Assembly (NCBI GenBank): GCA_913063005.1
Contig: CAJXZI010000004.1
Span: 1 to 26,868 of the forward strand
Direction: 5' to 3'
DNA: 26,868 bases
From: an uncultured Halieaceae bacterium
GTDB lineage: Bacteria; Pseudomonadota; Gammaproteobacteria; Pseudomonadales; Halieaceae
The translations under genes and the position numbers were made by a program. How positions within the stretch are numbered: position 1 is the first letter of the stretch; each line of letters starts with the position of its first letter. Of the stretch, positions 1-8,228 are shown piece after piece. A model generated the notes under the pieces. It was given only the letters and a program-made list of their open reading frames with translations. It had not been told where the DNA came from and did not search any database.

Positions 1-146
1 TAGAAGAGTCATTTCAGCTATCTGAGTAAAAAACATTTCTTGTAAGCAACCACTTACACCCCAGGTCGCAGTTAGCTTCGTAGTTCACAGAAGTTGAACG
101 AAAACCGCCCGAGTTTGCAACAAAAAACCCATAAGTTATACAGTAT

Positions 147-155
147 TTATCCACA
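147..155 (+). promoter_or_regulatory. DnaA box (TTATCCACA)
   Basis: Exact match to the high-affinity DnaA box consensus TTATCCACA on the plus strand. It is followed immediately by GATAAATT and the AT-rich core. It may serve origin firing, dnaA autoregulation or both. Confidence 0.85.
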
Positions 156-176
156 GATAAATTATTTATAGGTATT

Positions 177-189
177 GATCTATTTTCTT
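177..189 (+). promoter_or_regulatory. Unwinding-element 13-mer-like sequence
   Basis: GATCTATTTTCTT agrees with the E. coli oriC 13-mer consensus GATCTNTTNTTTT at 10 of 11 defined positions. It lies 21 bp inside the first DnaA box in the most AT-rich part of the window. A role as a duplex-unwinding element is inferred from sequence and position only. Confidence 0.5.
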
Positions 190-263
190 TCTTAAGTTTT
201 CCAAAATAAAACGTAAGTATTTGAAAATTATGAATTTAATTTTTCTTGATCTGAAGATAAATT

Positions 264-272
264 TGTGGATAA
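264..272 (-). promoter_or_regulatory. DnaA box, inverted copy
   Basis: TGTGGATAA on the plus strand is the exact reverse complement of TTATCCACA. It closes the AT-rich core opposite the box at 147-155 and is preceded directly by GATAAATT. It lies 137 bp before the dnaA start, where it could also repress dnaA transcription. Confidence 0.85.
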
Positions 273-409
273 CTATTCATCCTGTTGCGTAGCTCTACTA
301 GGGTTGGTTTTTAGAAACCGCGGCAGCTGAAAATAAAGAAAACGCCAGCAAGAGCTGCGCAAGCGGCACGTGCCATCAATCACGCCATTAGTAGAGACAC
401 CATAATAAA

Positions 410-1891
410 ATGGAACAACGATCCACAAATCATACGTCCAGCAACAATCAGAGTCTCTGGAACGAATGCCTTATCCAGTTGAAACACGAGGTGCCAGAGG
501 TTCAATTCAACACGTGGGTTAGGCCGCTTACTCCCGTAGAAGACCAGACAGCATTCGTATTGAGTGCACCGAATCGATTTATCAGAGATTTCGTTGAAGA
601 TAAGTACAGCCACTTGATAAATGAATGTTTATCGATGCTTAGTAAGGATTCGCAGATATTAAGTTTGCGGGTTGTAACGGGTGAAAGGACGGTTGTAGAC
701 AAAACCACTGAGTCATCGGTGTCAGCGCCGCAAAGGAAAAAAGCAGAACTCGCACAGCGTGATCCGTCTTTGCAGAGTGAGAGACCCGTAAACCAAGCGA
801 TCTCACCGACATCGCGAGCGATGTCGTCCACATTGCAAGGGGCTGCGCCCACAGTGGTAGTGCCGTCACACCAGCACAATCTTGTTGAAAATTATACGTT
901 TTCCAGTTTTGTTGAAGGTAAAAGTAACCAGCTTGCATTAGCTGCAGCGCAGCAGGTTGTGGAAAGCCCTGGGGATGCTTATAACCCACTGTTTCTTTAT
1001 GGTGGCGTTGGCTTGGGTAAAACGCACTTGATGCACGCCGTTGGTAACGCGCTCAGGCAGCGCAAGCCTGATGCGAAAATAGTGTATTTGCATAGTGAGC
1101 GGTTTGTGGCTGACATGGTTAAGGCGCTTCAATTAAACGCCATAAATGACTTCAAACGGTTTTACCGATCCGTTGATGCTTTGCTCATTGACGATATCCA
1201 GTTTTTTGCCAACAAAGACCGGAGTCAGGAAGAGTTTTTCCACACGTTCAACGCGCTACTTGAAGGTGGTCAGCAGATGATTTTGACGTCTGATCGCTAC
1301 CCAAAAGAGATTGATGGCGTTGAAGAGCGTTTGAAAAGCCGTTTTGGCTGGGGGTTGACTGTTGCGGTTGAGCCGCCAGAGCTTGAGACACGCGTCGCTA
1401 TTCTGATGAAGAAAGCTGAGCAGTCGGGTATTACGATTTCTCACGACGCCGCCTTTTTCATTGCACAGCGGATTCGTTCAAACGTGCGTGAGTTGGAGGG
1501 CGCCTTGAAACGCGTCATTGCGAGCGCAAATTTCACTGGACGTCCTTTCGACATTGATCTTATTAAAGAGAGTTTAAAAGATTTACTAGCGCTCCAGGAC
1601 AAGCAAGTATCACTGGACAATATCAAACGCACAGCAGCTGATTACTACAAGATCAAAGTGGCGGACCTTCTTTCAAAGCGCAGAAACAGGTCGGTTGCGA
1701 GACCTAGGCAAGTGGCTATGGCCTTATCAAAAGAACTTACAAACCACAGCCTTCCTGAAATTGGCGATGCATTTGGTGGTCGTGACCACACGACAGTATT
1801 GCACGCATGTCGTAAGATAGCGGAGCTAAGAGAAACAACGTCTGATATTGGGGAAGACTACAAAAACCTGCTACGTTTGCTGACAACGTGA
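410..1891 (+). CDS. dnaA: Chromosomal replication initiator protein DnaA
   Basis: DnaA (493 aa) binds DnaA boxes, melts the origin and loads the DnaB helicase. The N-terminal domain (about 12-95, with the motif FNTWVRPL) is followed by a polar variable linker to about 155. The AAA+ domain has Walker A GGVGLGKTH at 198-206 and Walker B LLIDD at 258-262. The C-terminal helix-turn-helix domain carries the box-recognition signature GGRDHTT at 456-462. ATG at 410 gives the normal domain layout; the ribosome site before it is weak (AGAG in GTAGAGAC). It is the first gene of the dnaA-dnaN-recF-gyrB series, 37 nt before dnaN. Two DnaA boxes upstream suggest autoregulation. Confidence 0.98.
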   Translation: MEQRSTNHTSSNNQSLWNECLIQLKHEVPEVQFNTWVRPLTPVEDQTAFVLSAPNRFIRDFVEDKYSHLINECLSMLSKDSQILSLRVVTGERTVVDKTTESSVSAPQRKKAELAQRDPSLQSERPVNQAISPTSRAMSSTLQGAAPTVVVPSHQHNLVENYTFSSFVEGKSNQLALAAAQQVVESPGDAYNPLFLYGGVGLGKTHLMHAVGNALRQRKPDAKIVYLHSERFVADMVKALQLNAINDFKRFYRSVDALLIDDIQFFANKDRSQEEFFHTFNALLEGGQQMILTSDRYPKEIDGVEERLKSRFGWGLTVAVEPPELETRVAILMKKAEQSGITISHDAAFFIAQRIRSNVRELEGALKRVIASANFTGRPFDIDLIKESLKDLLALQDKQVSLDNIKRTAADYYKIKVADLLSKRRNRSVARPRQVAMALSKELTNHSLPEIGDAFGGRDHTTVLHACRKIAELRETTSDIGEDYKNLLRLLTT

Positions 1892-1928
1892 TTTAACAGC
1901 GGGTTGCTGAAAAAGAGAGATTAAAAGA

Positions 1929-3038
1929 ATGAAATTTTCGGTATCTAGGGATGCGCTTATTAGGCCGCTTAATTTGGTTGCGGGTGTCGTAGAACGTAGG
2001 CAGACCCTACCTATTCTGTCGAACGTATTGATGAGCCTTGAGGGTAATCGATTGTCCTTAACGGGAACGGACCTTGAAGTGGAACTTGTTGGCCGCATAG
2101 AGGTTGCTAACTCAGGGCCCGATGGCGATATCACAGTCCCAGCGCGGAAGTTGGTGGATATTTGTAAGAGCTTACCGGACGGCGTCGATATTAGTTTTAG
2201 TGTCGAGGAAGGCCGCGTTACTGTGAAAGCAGGTCGGAGTCGTTTCACATTATCTACGCTGCCAGCGGCGGAGTTTCCAACTGTGGAAGCAGGAGAGGGC
2301 GAGGTAGATCTCGAACTTTCTCAATCATTGGTTCGTCAAATGATTGAGCGAACCGGTTTTGCGATGGCGCAGCAGGACGTACGCTATTACCTGAATGGTA
2401 TGTATTTGGAAATCAAGGCGGGTCGACTCCGGTTCGTGGCGACGGACGGTCACCGTCTGGCATTGTGCACGGCGCCTGGCGAGGTGGCCGTGGATGACAA
2501 ATCTGTGATCGTGCCAAGGAAAGGTATCTTAGAGCTGGCGCGTCTACTTGACGGCGATGGCTCGGTGACACTTGCAGTTGGTTCGAATCACATTCGGGCT
2601 GCCACTGATCAATTCACGTTTACGTCAAAACTCGTGGACGGGAAGTTTCCGGAATACGAGAGAGTGTTACCTAAGTCGCCAGATAAAGCAGTCTCAGGCG
2701 ATCGTTCGGAGTTGCGACAAGCGTTTACACGCACAGCGATTCTTTCTAACGAGAAATATAGAGGCGTTCGACTCTCCCTATCTAATGGCTCGCTGGAGAT
2801 CACGGCAAACAACCCCGAGCAAGAGCAGGCGGAAGAGTCTGTGCCGGTTGATTACTCCGGTGATTCCCTTGAGGTGGGGTTCAACGTGAGTTATTTGCTC
2901 GATGTAATGGGTGTGCTGTCGGGTTCGACCGTGCGTATGTCTCTGTCTGACTCAGCGAGCTCTGCGCTTATTGAAGAGGGTGAGGCAGTCAGCGGTGAAG
3001 CAGAAGCGCTCTACGTTGTAATGCCGATGCGCCTCTGA
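1929..3038 (+). CDS. dnaN: DNA polymerase III beta subunit (sliding clamp)
   Basis: The 369-aa product is the processivity clamp, which encircles DNA as a dimer and tethers Pol III and repair factors. The length fits the family (E. coli 366 aa). The start MKFSVSRDALIRPL, the segment RQTLPILSNVL near residue 30, and the ending YVVMPMRL (the conserved C-terminal part of the peptide-binding pocket) are typical of beta clamps. The gene follows dnaA by 37 nt, with a purine-rich AGAGAG about 10 nt before the ATG, and is probably co-transcribed with dnaA and recF. Nothing is unusual in it. Confidence 0.98.
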   Translation: MKFSVSRDALIRPLNLVAGVVERRQTLPILSNVLMSLEGNRLSLTGTDLEVELVGRIEVANSGPDGDITVPARKLVDICKSLPDGVDISFSVEEGRVTVKAGRSRFTLSTLPAAEFPTVEAGEGEVDLELSQSLVRQMIERTGFAMAQQDVRYYLNGMYLEIKAGRLRFVATDGHRLALCTAPGEVAVDDKSVIVPRKGILELARLLDGDGSVTLAVGSNHIRAATDQFTFTSKLVDGKFPEYERVLPKSPDKAVSGDRSELRQAFTRTAILSNEKYRGVRLSLSNGSLEITANNPEQEQAEESVPVDYSGDSLEVGFNVSYLLDVMGVLSGSTVRMSLSDSASSALIEEGEAVSGEAEALYVVMPMRL

Positions 3039-3052
3039 GGCTCTCGCCAACA

Positions 3053-4129
3053 TTGCTTAATCAATTATCGATTGAGAATTTTCGAAATATAACCTCAGTA
3101 TCGCTGCCCCTATCGAAAGGGGTGACGGTATTTGTGGGTGAGAATGGTGCTGGGAAGACAAGCATCCTTGATGCGGTTCATCTGCTTGGCACCGGAAAGC
3201 CCTTCACAACACATCGTATTGATAACGTAATTCATCGTGACGCTTCGGCGGTGCAAGTTGTAGGGCACTTATCTACGCCGTCTAAAGTTGTCATGGGTGT
3301 TCGTCGGAACCGAGGTGGGAGCGGTGAGGCCCGTATCGGCGGCACGTCGGTTAAGGCTTTGTCAGAGCTTGCTAAAGCCCTGCCTTTGATTGTAATAAAT
3401 GCCGACGCACTTAATATCGTTCGCGAAGGGCCCGAGGGTCGGCGACGGTTTATTGATTCTTTTGTGTTCCACGTGGAACAAAACTTTTCTCAAGCTTCGC
3501 GTCGATACCTGCACGCGCTCAAACAGCGGAATGCGCTTTTGAAGGAGCGTCGTAGCACTGACGATTCTGTGTGGATTCGGGATTTAGCGGTTTCTGGCGA
3601 GTCGGTGGTTTCCGCTCGGGGTCGAGCGGTGAGCGTGCTTGCGGAAGCTCTGAAAGATGTTTTAGCGGATATGAAGGTGTCATTGCCGGAATGGCAACTG
3701 ATTCAGAGGGCTGGATGGCCCGCCGATCGCTCGCTGGCCGAGGCGTTGGTGAGTGTTGCCGACAGTGATCGACACAGGGGGTTCACTCAGGTGGGCCCAC
3801 ATAGAGGCGATGTGTTTTTTTTGGTGGAGGGTTCGCCCGCACATGAGGTGTTGTCTCGAGGTCAAATGAAGGTCTTGATGGCGGCAACTAAGCTTGCTCA
3901 GGCGCGAGTAATGCGTCGAGAAACAGGCGCTTCTCCTGTTTTGTTGGTTGACGATGTGGCAGCTGAACTTGACGCGGAAAATGCTGCAGGCCTTTTCGGA
4001 AATATGGTTTCCGATGGGTTTCAAGTGTTGGTAGCAATGGTCGACGCAGCTGGACCATCAGTCTGGACACAAAATGCGTTATCAAATGTGTTCCACGTGG
4101 AACACGGGGCGATCACAGACGCCAATTAA
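3053..4129 (+). CDS. recF: DNA replication and repair protein RecF
   Basis: RecF is an SMC-like ATPase that helps RecOR load RecA at gapped DNA during fork repair. The 358-aa protein has Walker A GENGAGKT at 29-36, the ABC-type signature LSRGQ at 267-271 and Walker B LLVDD at 297-301. The start is TTG at 3053, 14 nt after dnaN, with GAGG about 12 nt upstream; its N-terminus, LNQLSIENFRNI, aligns with other RecF proteins. The gene contains two exact parS sites (3465-3480 and 4089-4104). Both are read in the same codon frame and both encode VFHVE (residues 138-142 and 346-350). The coding sequence therefore also serves chromosome segregation. Confidence 0.97.
   Translation: MLNQLSIENFRNITSVSLPLSKGVTVFVGENGAGKTSILDAVHLLGTGKPFTTHRIDNVIHRDASAVQVVGHLSTPSKVVMGVRRNRGGSGEARIGGTSVKALSELAKALPLIVINADALNIVREGPEGRRRFIDSFVFHVEQNFSQASRRYLHALKQRNALLKERRSTDDSVWIRDLAVSGESVVSARGRAVSVLAEALKDVLADMKVSLPEWQLIQRAGWPADRSLAEALVSVADSDRHRGFTQVGPHRGDVFFLVEGSPAHEVLSRGQMKVLMAATKLAQARVMRRETGASPVLLVDDVAAELDAENAAGLFGNMVSDGFQVLVAMVDAAGPSVWTQNALSNVFHVEHGAITDAN
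3465..3480. promoter_or_regulatory. parS: parS centromere-like site 1 (within recF)
   Basis: TGTTCCACGTGGAACA is a perfect 16-bp palindrome and matches the known Pseudomonas-type parS sequence to which ParB binds. It lies in recF about 3.2 kb from the origin core, as expected for origin-proximal parS. parA and parB are outside this window. Confidence 0.93.
4089..4104. promoter_or_regulatory. parS: parS centromere-like site 2 (3' end of recF)
   Basis: This is a second exact copy of TGTTCCACGTGGAACA. Here the symmetry extends to 18 bp (4088-4105, flanking G and C). It lies 25 nt before the recF stop end and just upstream of gyrB, 624 bp from site 1. ParB bound here could also spread over the gyrB start region, which is inference. 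Confidence 0.93.
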
Positions 4130-4162
4130 GTGGCATAATAGGTGCGAGTGAAAGGAGATCTC

Positions 4163-6595
4163 ATGGAAGACACAACACCCGGCGCAGAAGAAACGAATTA
4201 CGACTCGTCCAGCATTAAAGTCTTAAAGGGCCTCGATGCTGTCAGAAAGCGTCCGGGTATGTACATCGGCGATACTGACGATGGTACGGGCCTCCACCAT
4301 ATGGTGTTTGAGATCGTTGATAACTCTATTGACGAGGCGTTAGCAGGGCACTGCAGCCAGATCGATATTGTTATTCACCCAGATGAGTCTGTTAGTGTCA
4401 GTGACGATGGGCGAGGTATACCGACAGAGCAGCATGAAGAGGGCGTTTCCGCCGCCGAGGTCATCATGACGGTTCTGCATGCGGGCGGTAAGTTCGATGA
4501 CAACACTTACAAAGTGTCGGGCGGTCTCCACGGGGTTGGTGTATCCGTGGTGAATGCGTTGTCGGAAGAGTTATGCTTAACCATTCGTAGGCAAGGCAAG
4601 CTGCATGAGCAGACCTATAGACATGGTGTTCCTGATGCGCCTTTGGCGGTTATCGGTGACACTCAGGAATCTGGCACATCGGTTCGGTTCAAGCCGTCGG
4701 CGGAAACCTTTTCCAACATCAAGTTTCATTTCGATGTGTTAGCAAAGCGCTTACGAGAGTTGGCGTTCTTGAACTCTGGTGTGAAGATCGTGTTATCGGA
4801 CGAGCGCAGTGGTCAGAGCGAAACTTATTGCTATGACGGAGGCCTGAGTGCGTTTGTCGACTTCCTTAACCAGGCCAAATCTCCCATCAATAAGGTTTTC
4901 CACTTTGAGACACAAGGAGACGATGGTGTCGGTGTGGAAGTGGCTTTGCAGTGGAACGACGGATTCCAAGAAAGCATTTTTTGTTACACAAACAACATTC
5001 CTCAGCGTGATGGTGGGACACACTTGGCCGGTTTCCGTTCCGCGTTGACACGAGGCCTTAATAGCTACATCGAGCGAGAAGGCCTTGCTAAGAAAGCAAA
5101 GGTGAATACGACTGGCGATGATGCTCGCGAGGGACTGACAGCAATTGTCTCGGTGAAAGTCCCAGATCCTAAGTTCTCGTCGCAGACTAAGGACAAGCTT
5201 GTTTCAAGTGAAGTAAAGCCAATTGTTGAGCAAGCAATGGGGGCTGCGTTTGGCGAGTTTCTTTTGGAAAACCCGAATGATGCAAAGCTAATTGTTGGCA
5301 AGATGCTCGATGCCGCACGTGCTCGAGAGGCGGCGAGAAAAGCCCGTGAGATGACGCGACGCAAAGGTGCGCTGGATATTGCTGGCCTCCCGGGCAAGCT
5401 GGCAGATTGTCAGGAGCGGGATCCATCGCTGTGCGAGCTGTATCTTGTAGAGGGAGACTCTGCTGGAGGCTCCGCAAAACAGGGCAGGAACAGAAAATTC
5501 CAAGCAATCTTGCCTCTCAAGGGTAAGATTCTAAATGTCGAAAAGGCTCGCTTCGACAAAATGCTAGGTTCAGCTGAGGTGGGCACTATTGTTACTGCGC
5601 TGGGATGCGGTATTGGCAAGGACGAATTTGACCCCGATAAGCTCAGATATCACCGCATCATTATCATGACCGATGCGGATGTCGACGGCTCACACATCCG
5701 TACGCTGCTGCTGACATTTTTCTTCCGTCAAATGCGCGAGCTTGTTGACCGAGGCCACGTCTACATTGCGCAGCCTCCGCTGTACAAATTAACACGAGGA
5801 AAGACCAGTCAATACCTTAAAGACGAAGAAGCGCTTGCCGAATACTTAACAAACGCAGCACTAATCGATACCACACTGTTTAAAGAAGACGGTAATGACG
5901 GTTTATCTGGCGATGCTCTCGCAAACATTGTTTCGCGTTATCAACATGCGGAACGTACGATTGAGCGTTTAAGCCGGGTTTACTCGGCAGATATTTTGTG
6001 GGAGCTCGTTTATACCTCCCGTTTGCAGGTCGAGTCGATGGCTGACGAAGCTGCCGTCGCAGCGTTTTCCAACGAGCTAAGTGAGCGCTTACTATCAAAA
6101 ACAGGAAGCAATACCAGCTATGAGTGCTTGCTCAGACGTGATCCAGAGCGAGGCAACTATTACGTTGTGGTGAGGCGTACAGCGCATAGTGTTGCCACTG
6201 ATATTGTCTTGGGACACAACTTATTTAGCTCGAATGAATACCGGGATCTCACGGATTTGGGGGCGCTTCTCGCTGAATCAGTCAGCGCGGAGAGTTATGT
6301 TAAGCGTGGAGAAAAGGTCTTCGCGTCATCCGATTTTGCAAAGATTATGCGTTGGCTCCTCGACGAAGCTCGTCGAGGCTGCTCGATTCAGCGTTACAAA
6401 GGTCTTGGTGAGATGAACCCTGATCAGCTTTGGGAAACGACCATGGACCCTGATGCACGCAGAATGCTTAGAGTCACCATTGAAGACGCTATTCGCGCCG
6501 ATCAGATGTTTGTCACACTGATGGGTGATGACGTGGAGCCACGTCGAGAGTTTATTGAGACCAACGCGCTAGCAGTGGCTAATCTCGACGTTTAA
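4163..6595 (+). CDS. gyrB: DNA gyrase subunit B
   Basis: This is the ATPase subunit of gyrase, which with GyrA introduces negative supercoils. The ATG at 4163 is preferred because AAAGGAGA (4151-4158) lies just upstream; a GTG at 4142 is in frame but would place that ribosome site inside the gene. The result is 810 aa (E. coli 804). The GHKL ATPase part has EIVDNSIDEA near 50-59, then DDGRGIP, GGLHGVGVSVVNALS and the QTK loop. The TOPRIM part has EGDSAGG at 430-436 and DADVDGSHIR from 504. The C-terminal YKGLGEMNPDQLW motif is intact. The long TOPRIM insertion typical of proteobacteria is present. It follows recF by 33 nt. Confidence 0.98.
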   Translation: MEDTTPGAEETNYDSSSIKVLKGLDAVRKRPGMYIGDTDDGTGLHHMVFEIVDNSIDEALAGHCSQIDIVIHPDESVSVSDDGRGIPTEQHEEGVSAAEVIMTVLHAGGKFDDNTYKVSGGLHGVGVSVVNALSEELCLTIRRQGKLHEQTYRHGVPDAPLAVIGDTQESGTSVRFKPSAETFSNIKFHFDVLAKRLRELAFLNSGVKIVLSDERSGQSETYCYDGGLSAFVDFLNQAKSPINKVFHFETQGDDGVGVEVALQWNDGFQESIFCYTNNIPQRDGGTHLAGFRSALTRGLNSYIEREGLAKKAKVNTTGDDAREGLTAIVSVKVPDPKFSSQTKDKLVSSEVKPIVEQAMGAAFGEFLLENPNDAKLIVGKMLDAARAREAARKAREMTRRKGALDIAGLPGKLADCQERDPSLCELYLVEGDSAGGSAKQGRNRKFQAILPLKGKILNVEKARFDKMLGSAEVGTIVTALGCGIGKDEFDPDKLRYHRIIIMTDADVDGSHIRTLLLTFFFRQMRELVDRGHVYIAQPPLYKLTRGKTSQYLKDEEALAEYLTNAALIDTTLFKEDGNDGLSGDALANIVSRYQHAERTIERLSRVYSADILWELVYTSRLQVESMADEAAVAAFSNELSERLLSKTGSNTSYECLLRRDPERGNYYVVVRRTAHSVATDIVLGHNLFSSNEYRDLTDLGALLAESVSAESYVKRGEKVFASSDFAKIMRWLLDEARRGCSIQRYKGLGEMNPDQLWETTMDPDARRMLRVTIEDAIRADQMFVTLMGDDVEPRREFIETNALAVANLDV

Positions 6596-6636
6596 GCCAT
6601 CGGGGCGGCAGTGAAAACCAGCTGACCCGTGCGTTG

Positions 6637-6659
6637 GCACATTCGTGGTGCTTTTGTTT
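6637..6659 (+). terminator. Weak candidate terminator after gyrB
   Basis: GCAC (6637-6640) pairs with GTGC (6648-6651) over a 7-nt loop, followed by TTTTGTTT. The stem is short, so this is only a candidate. The 249-nt gap between the converging gyrB and rmuC genes (6596-6844) shows no other recognisable element. Confidence 0.3.
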
Positions 6660-6844
6660 AGCGCTGACATGAAAATTCGTTGAGGCTAATTTCAACAGGT
6701 AGCGCTTCGGCGAGTTTGTTCTAGTAAGCCTTTGTTTTTTCAGCTATTGCACAGTGTATGCGCGTCGATCCAAGAAGATGGTGTTTGCGTCATTCTCAAG
6801 CGTCAGTACGCGAGGTTCAGTGCGTAAAGGCTACTATGTGAACG

Positions 6845-8200
6845 TCAGTCCTGCTTATCTGCTTTAGAAGTGCTCGCCTTGTCGGTTGCTAAAGAGAGTT
6901 GGTTGGCATCGGTTTGTTCAGGGAGAACATCTAGGTTGTCAGGGAATGACTTAGATACCCGCGTTGACAGCGTTTGAAATCGATCGACCTTACCGTGAAG
7001 CCCTTGCCTACCCACTAAACTCTTTACCGCATCGTTGTAACGTCGCGTGGTTTGGGACAATGAACTTCCCACGCTCTCCATGCGCTCTGCGACGAGGCAT
7101 ACCGCGTTAAAGATATCACCAGCTCGATCGCTGATTTCACGTGCTTCCTTGTTGCTTCTCTCAACCATCCACAAATTAGCAACAGTTCTTAAAATGGGCA
7201 TCAGCGTCGTGTGTGATACCAAAATGACGTTCTTTTTATATCCGTAGTTAAAGAGGTCGCGATTTTCACGCATTATTTCTATGTAAGCGGGCTCTACTGG
7301 CATGAACATCAGCACGAAGTCCGGACTCTGTAACCCGGCTAAGTTTGCATAGTCCTTATCAGAAAGCTGATCAATGTGCCGCTTAACCGCATTGGCGTGC
7401 GCTGCCAACGATTGTTGACGCACAACCTCATCATCAGTGGTGATGGCTCGCTCGTAATCTACTAAAGACACTTTGCTGTCGATGACAATATGTTTGTCTT
7501 GCGGGAGGAAAATCACAAAGTCCGGTAGTAACCGCTGTCCATCCTCACCCTTAAAGGCTTGCTGCGCCTGGTAGTGCTCTCCCCTTCGCAACCCCGCAAG
7601 CTCTAATGTTCGCTCTAATTGCGCTTCCCCCCAGTTACCGACGAGCTTTTTATCGCCTTTTAGTGCCTGGGTAAGATTGCTCGCTTCGGAGGACATGACC
7701 TGCCCCATATCATGCAATTGCTTGATTTGGGTTTTGAGCACGGCGTTTTGGCCGGTTAAATCCGTATGAACTTGATTTACCCGCGATTGAAAACCGTCGA
7801 TTTTTTCAGATAGCGGTTTGAGCAGCTGATCTAATGACTCTTGATTGCGCGACGCTAGGTTTTTTTCGCCTTGGCTAACGAGTTTTTGAGCGGCCTTTTC
7901 GAATTCAAGTTTGAGGACTTTTTTGGCGTCTTCGAGCAGCGCAATTTTCGCCGCATGCTCGGTTTCCTTGACCGTGAGAGTTGCCTTGAGTCCTTCTTCT
8001 CGGGCAAGTGAGGATGACAGCTTCTCATTTAAGACTGCTATCTCGCCTTTTAGATCTTCCAGCGCTTCCTTTGCTATCTCACCGCGGGTCAGCAACTCGC
8101 TGACACTCTCTTTATATTGGCGATGTTTCCGATTGTTGAACGCTGTTACGCCGATAAAAACAGCAACCAAAAGTAAACTTACAATCGCTTCAAAATCCAT
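6845..8200 (-). CDS. rmuC: RmuC family DNA recombination protein
   Basis: RmuC limits recombination at inverted repeats in E. coli and has a PD-(D/E)XK nuclease-like fold. The chosen ATG (minus strand, 8200) begins MDFEAIVSLLLVAVFIG, close to the E. coli RmuC start MDFSIM, and gives 451 aa. An in-frame TTG (8218) and GTG (8209) lie upstream; GAGGTGA at the end of glyS suits the GTG or TTG better, so the start is uncertain by up to 6 residues. A membrane helix covers about 5-20, a long charged coiled coil about 25-165, then the RmuC domain with GNWGEAQLE, LPDFVIFLP and VIDSKVSL. It follows glyS closely and is probably co-transcribed. Confidence 0.93.
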   Translation of the reverse strand: MDFEAIVSLLLVAVFIGVTAFNNRKHRQYKESVSELLTRGEIAKEALEDLKGEIAVLNEKLSSSLAREEGLKATLTVKETEHAAKIALLEDAKKVLKLEFEKAAQKLVSQGEKNLASRNQESLDQLLKPLSEKIDGFQSRVNQVHTDLTGQNAVLKTQIKQLHDMGQVMSSEASNLTQALKGDKKLVGNWGEAQLERTLELAGLRRGEHYQAQQAFKGEDGQRLLPDFVIFLPQDKHIVIDSKVSLVDYERAITTDDEVVRQQSLAAHANAVKRHIDQLSDKDYANLAGLQSPDFVLMFMPVEPAYIEIMRENRDLFNYGYKKNVILVSHTTLMPILRTVANLWMVERSNKEAREISDRAGDIFNAVCLVAERMESVGSSLSQTTRRYNDAVKSLVGRQGLHGKVDRFQTLSTRVSKSFPDNLDVLPEQTDANQLSLATDKASTSKADKQD

Positions 8201-8228
8201 GGCAAACACACATAGCAAGTCACCTCGG

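Larger units (their letters stand above)
131..275. other. oriC: Putative chromosomal origin core (oriC-like) upstream of dnaA
   Basis: This is the non-coding stretch before dnaA. It has two perfect DnaA boxes in opposite orientation (147-155 and 264-272) around a strongly AT-rich centre; positions 161-250 have about 18% GC by my count. A sequence close to the E. coli origin 13-mer lies at 177-189. The octamer GATAAATT directly abuts the inner edge of both boxes (156-163 and 256-263). The place next to dnaA and near two parS sites matches origins of Pseudomonas-like bacteria. Origin function is inferred. The rest of 1-409 shows no gene; rpmH, commonly found here, is not visible and may lie to the left. 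Confidence 0.75.

Noticed and set aside
365..374. GGCACGTGCC palindrome before dnaA as a third parS
   Set aside because: Only the CACGTG core matches; the outer arms of parS are absent.
502..879. 125-residue open frame opposite dnaA
   Set aside because: Shadow of dnaA; no ribosome site or family resemblance.
7133..7148. TTTCACGTG half-site in rmuC as parS variant
   Set aside because: One arm fits the Bacillus-type consensus but the other does not; total about 10 of 16.
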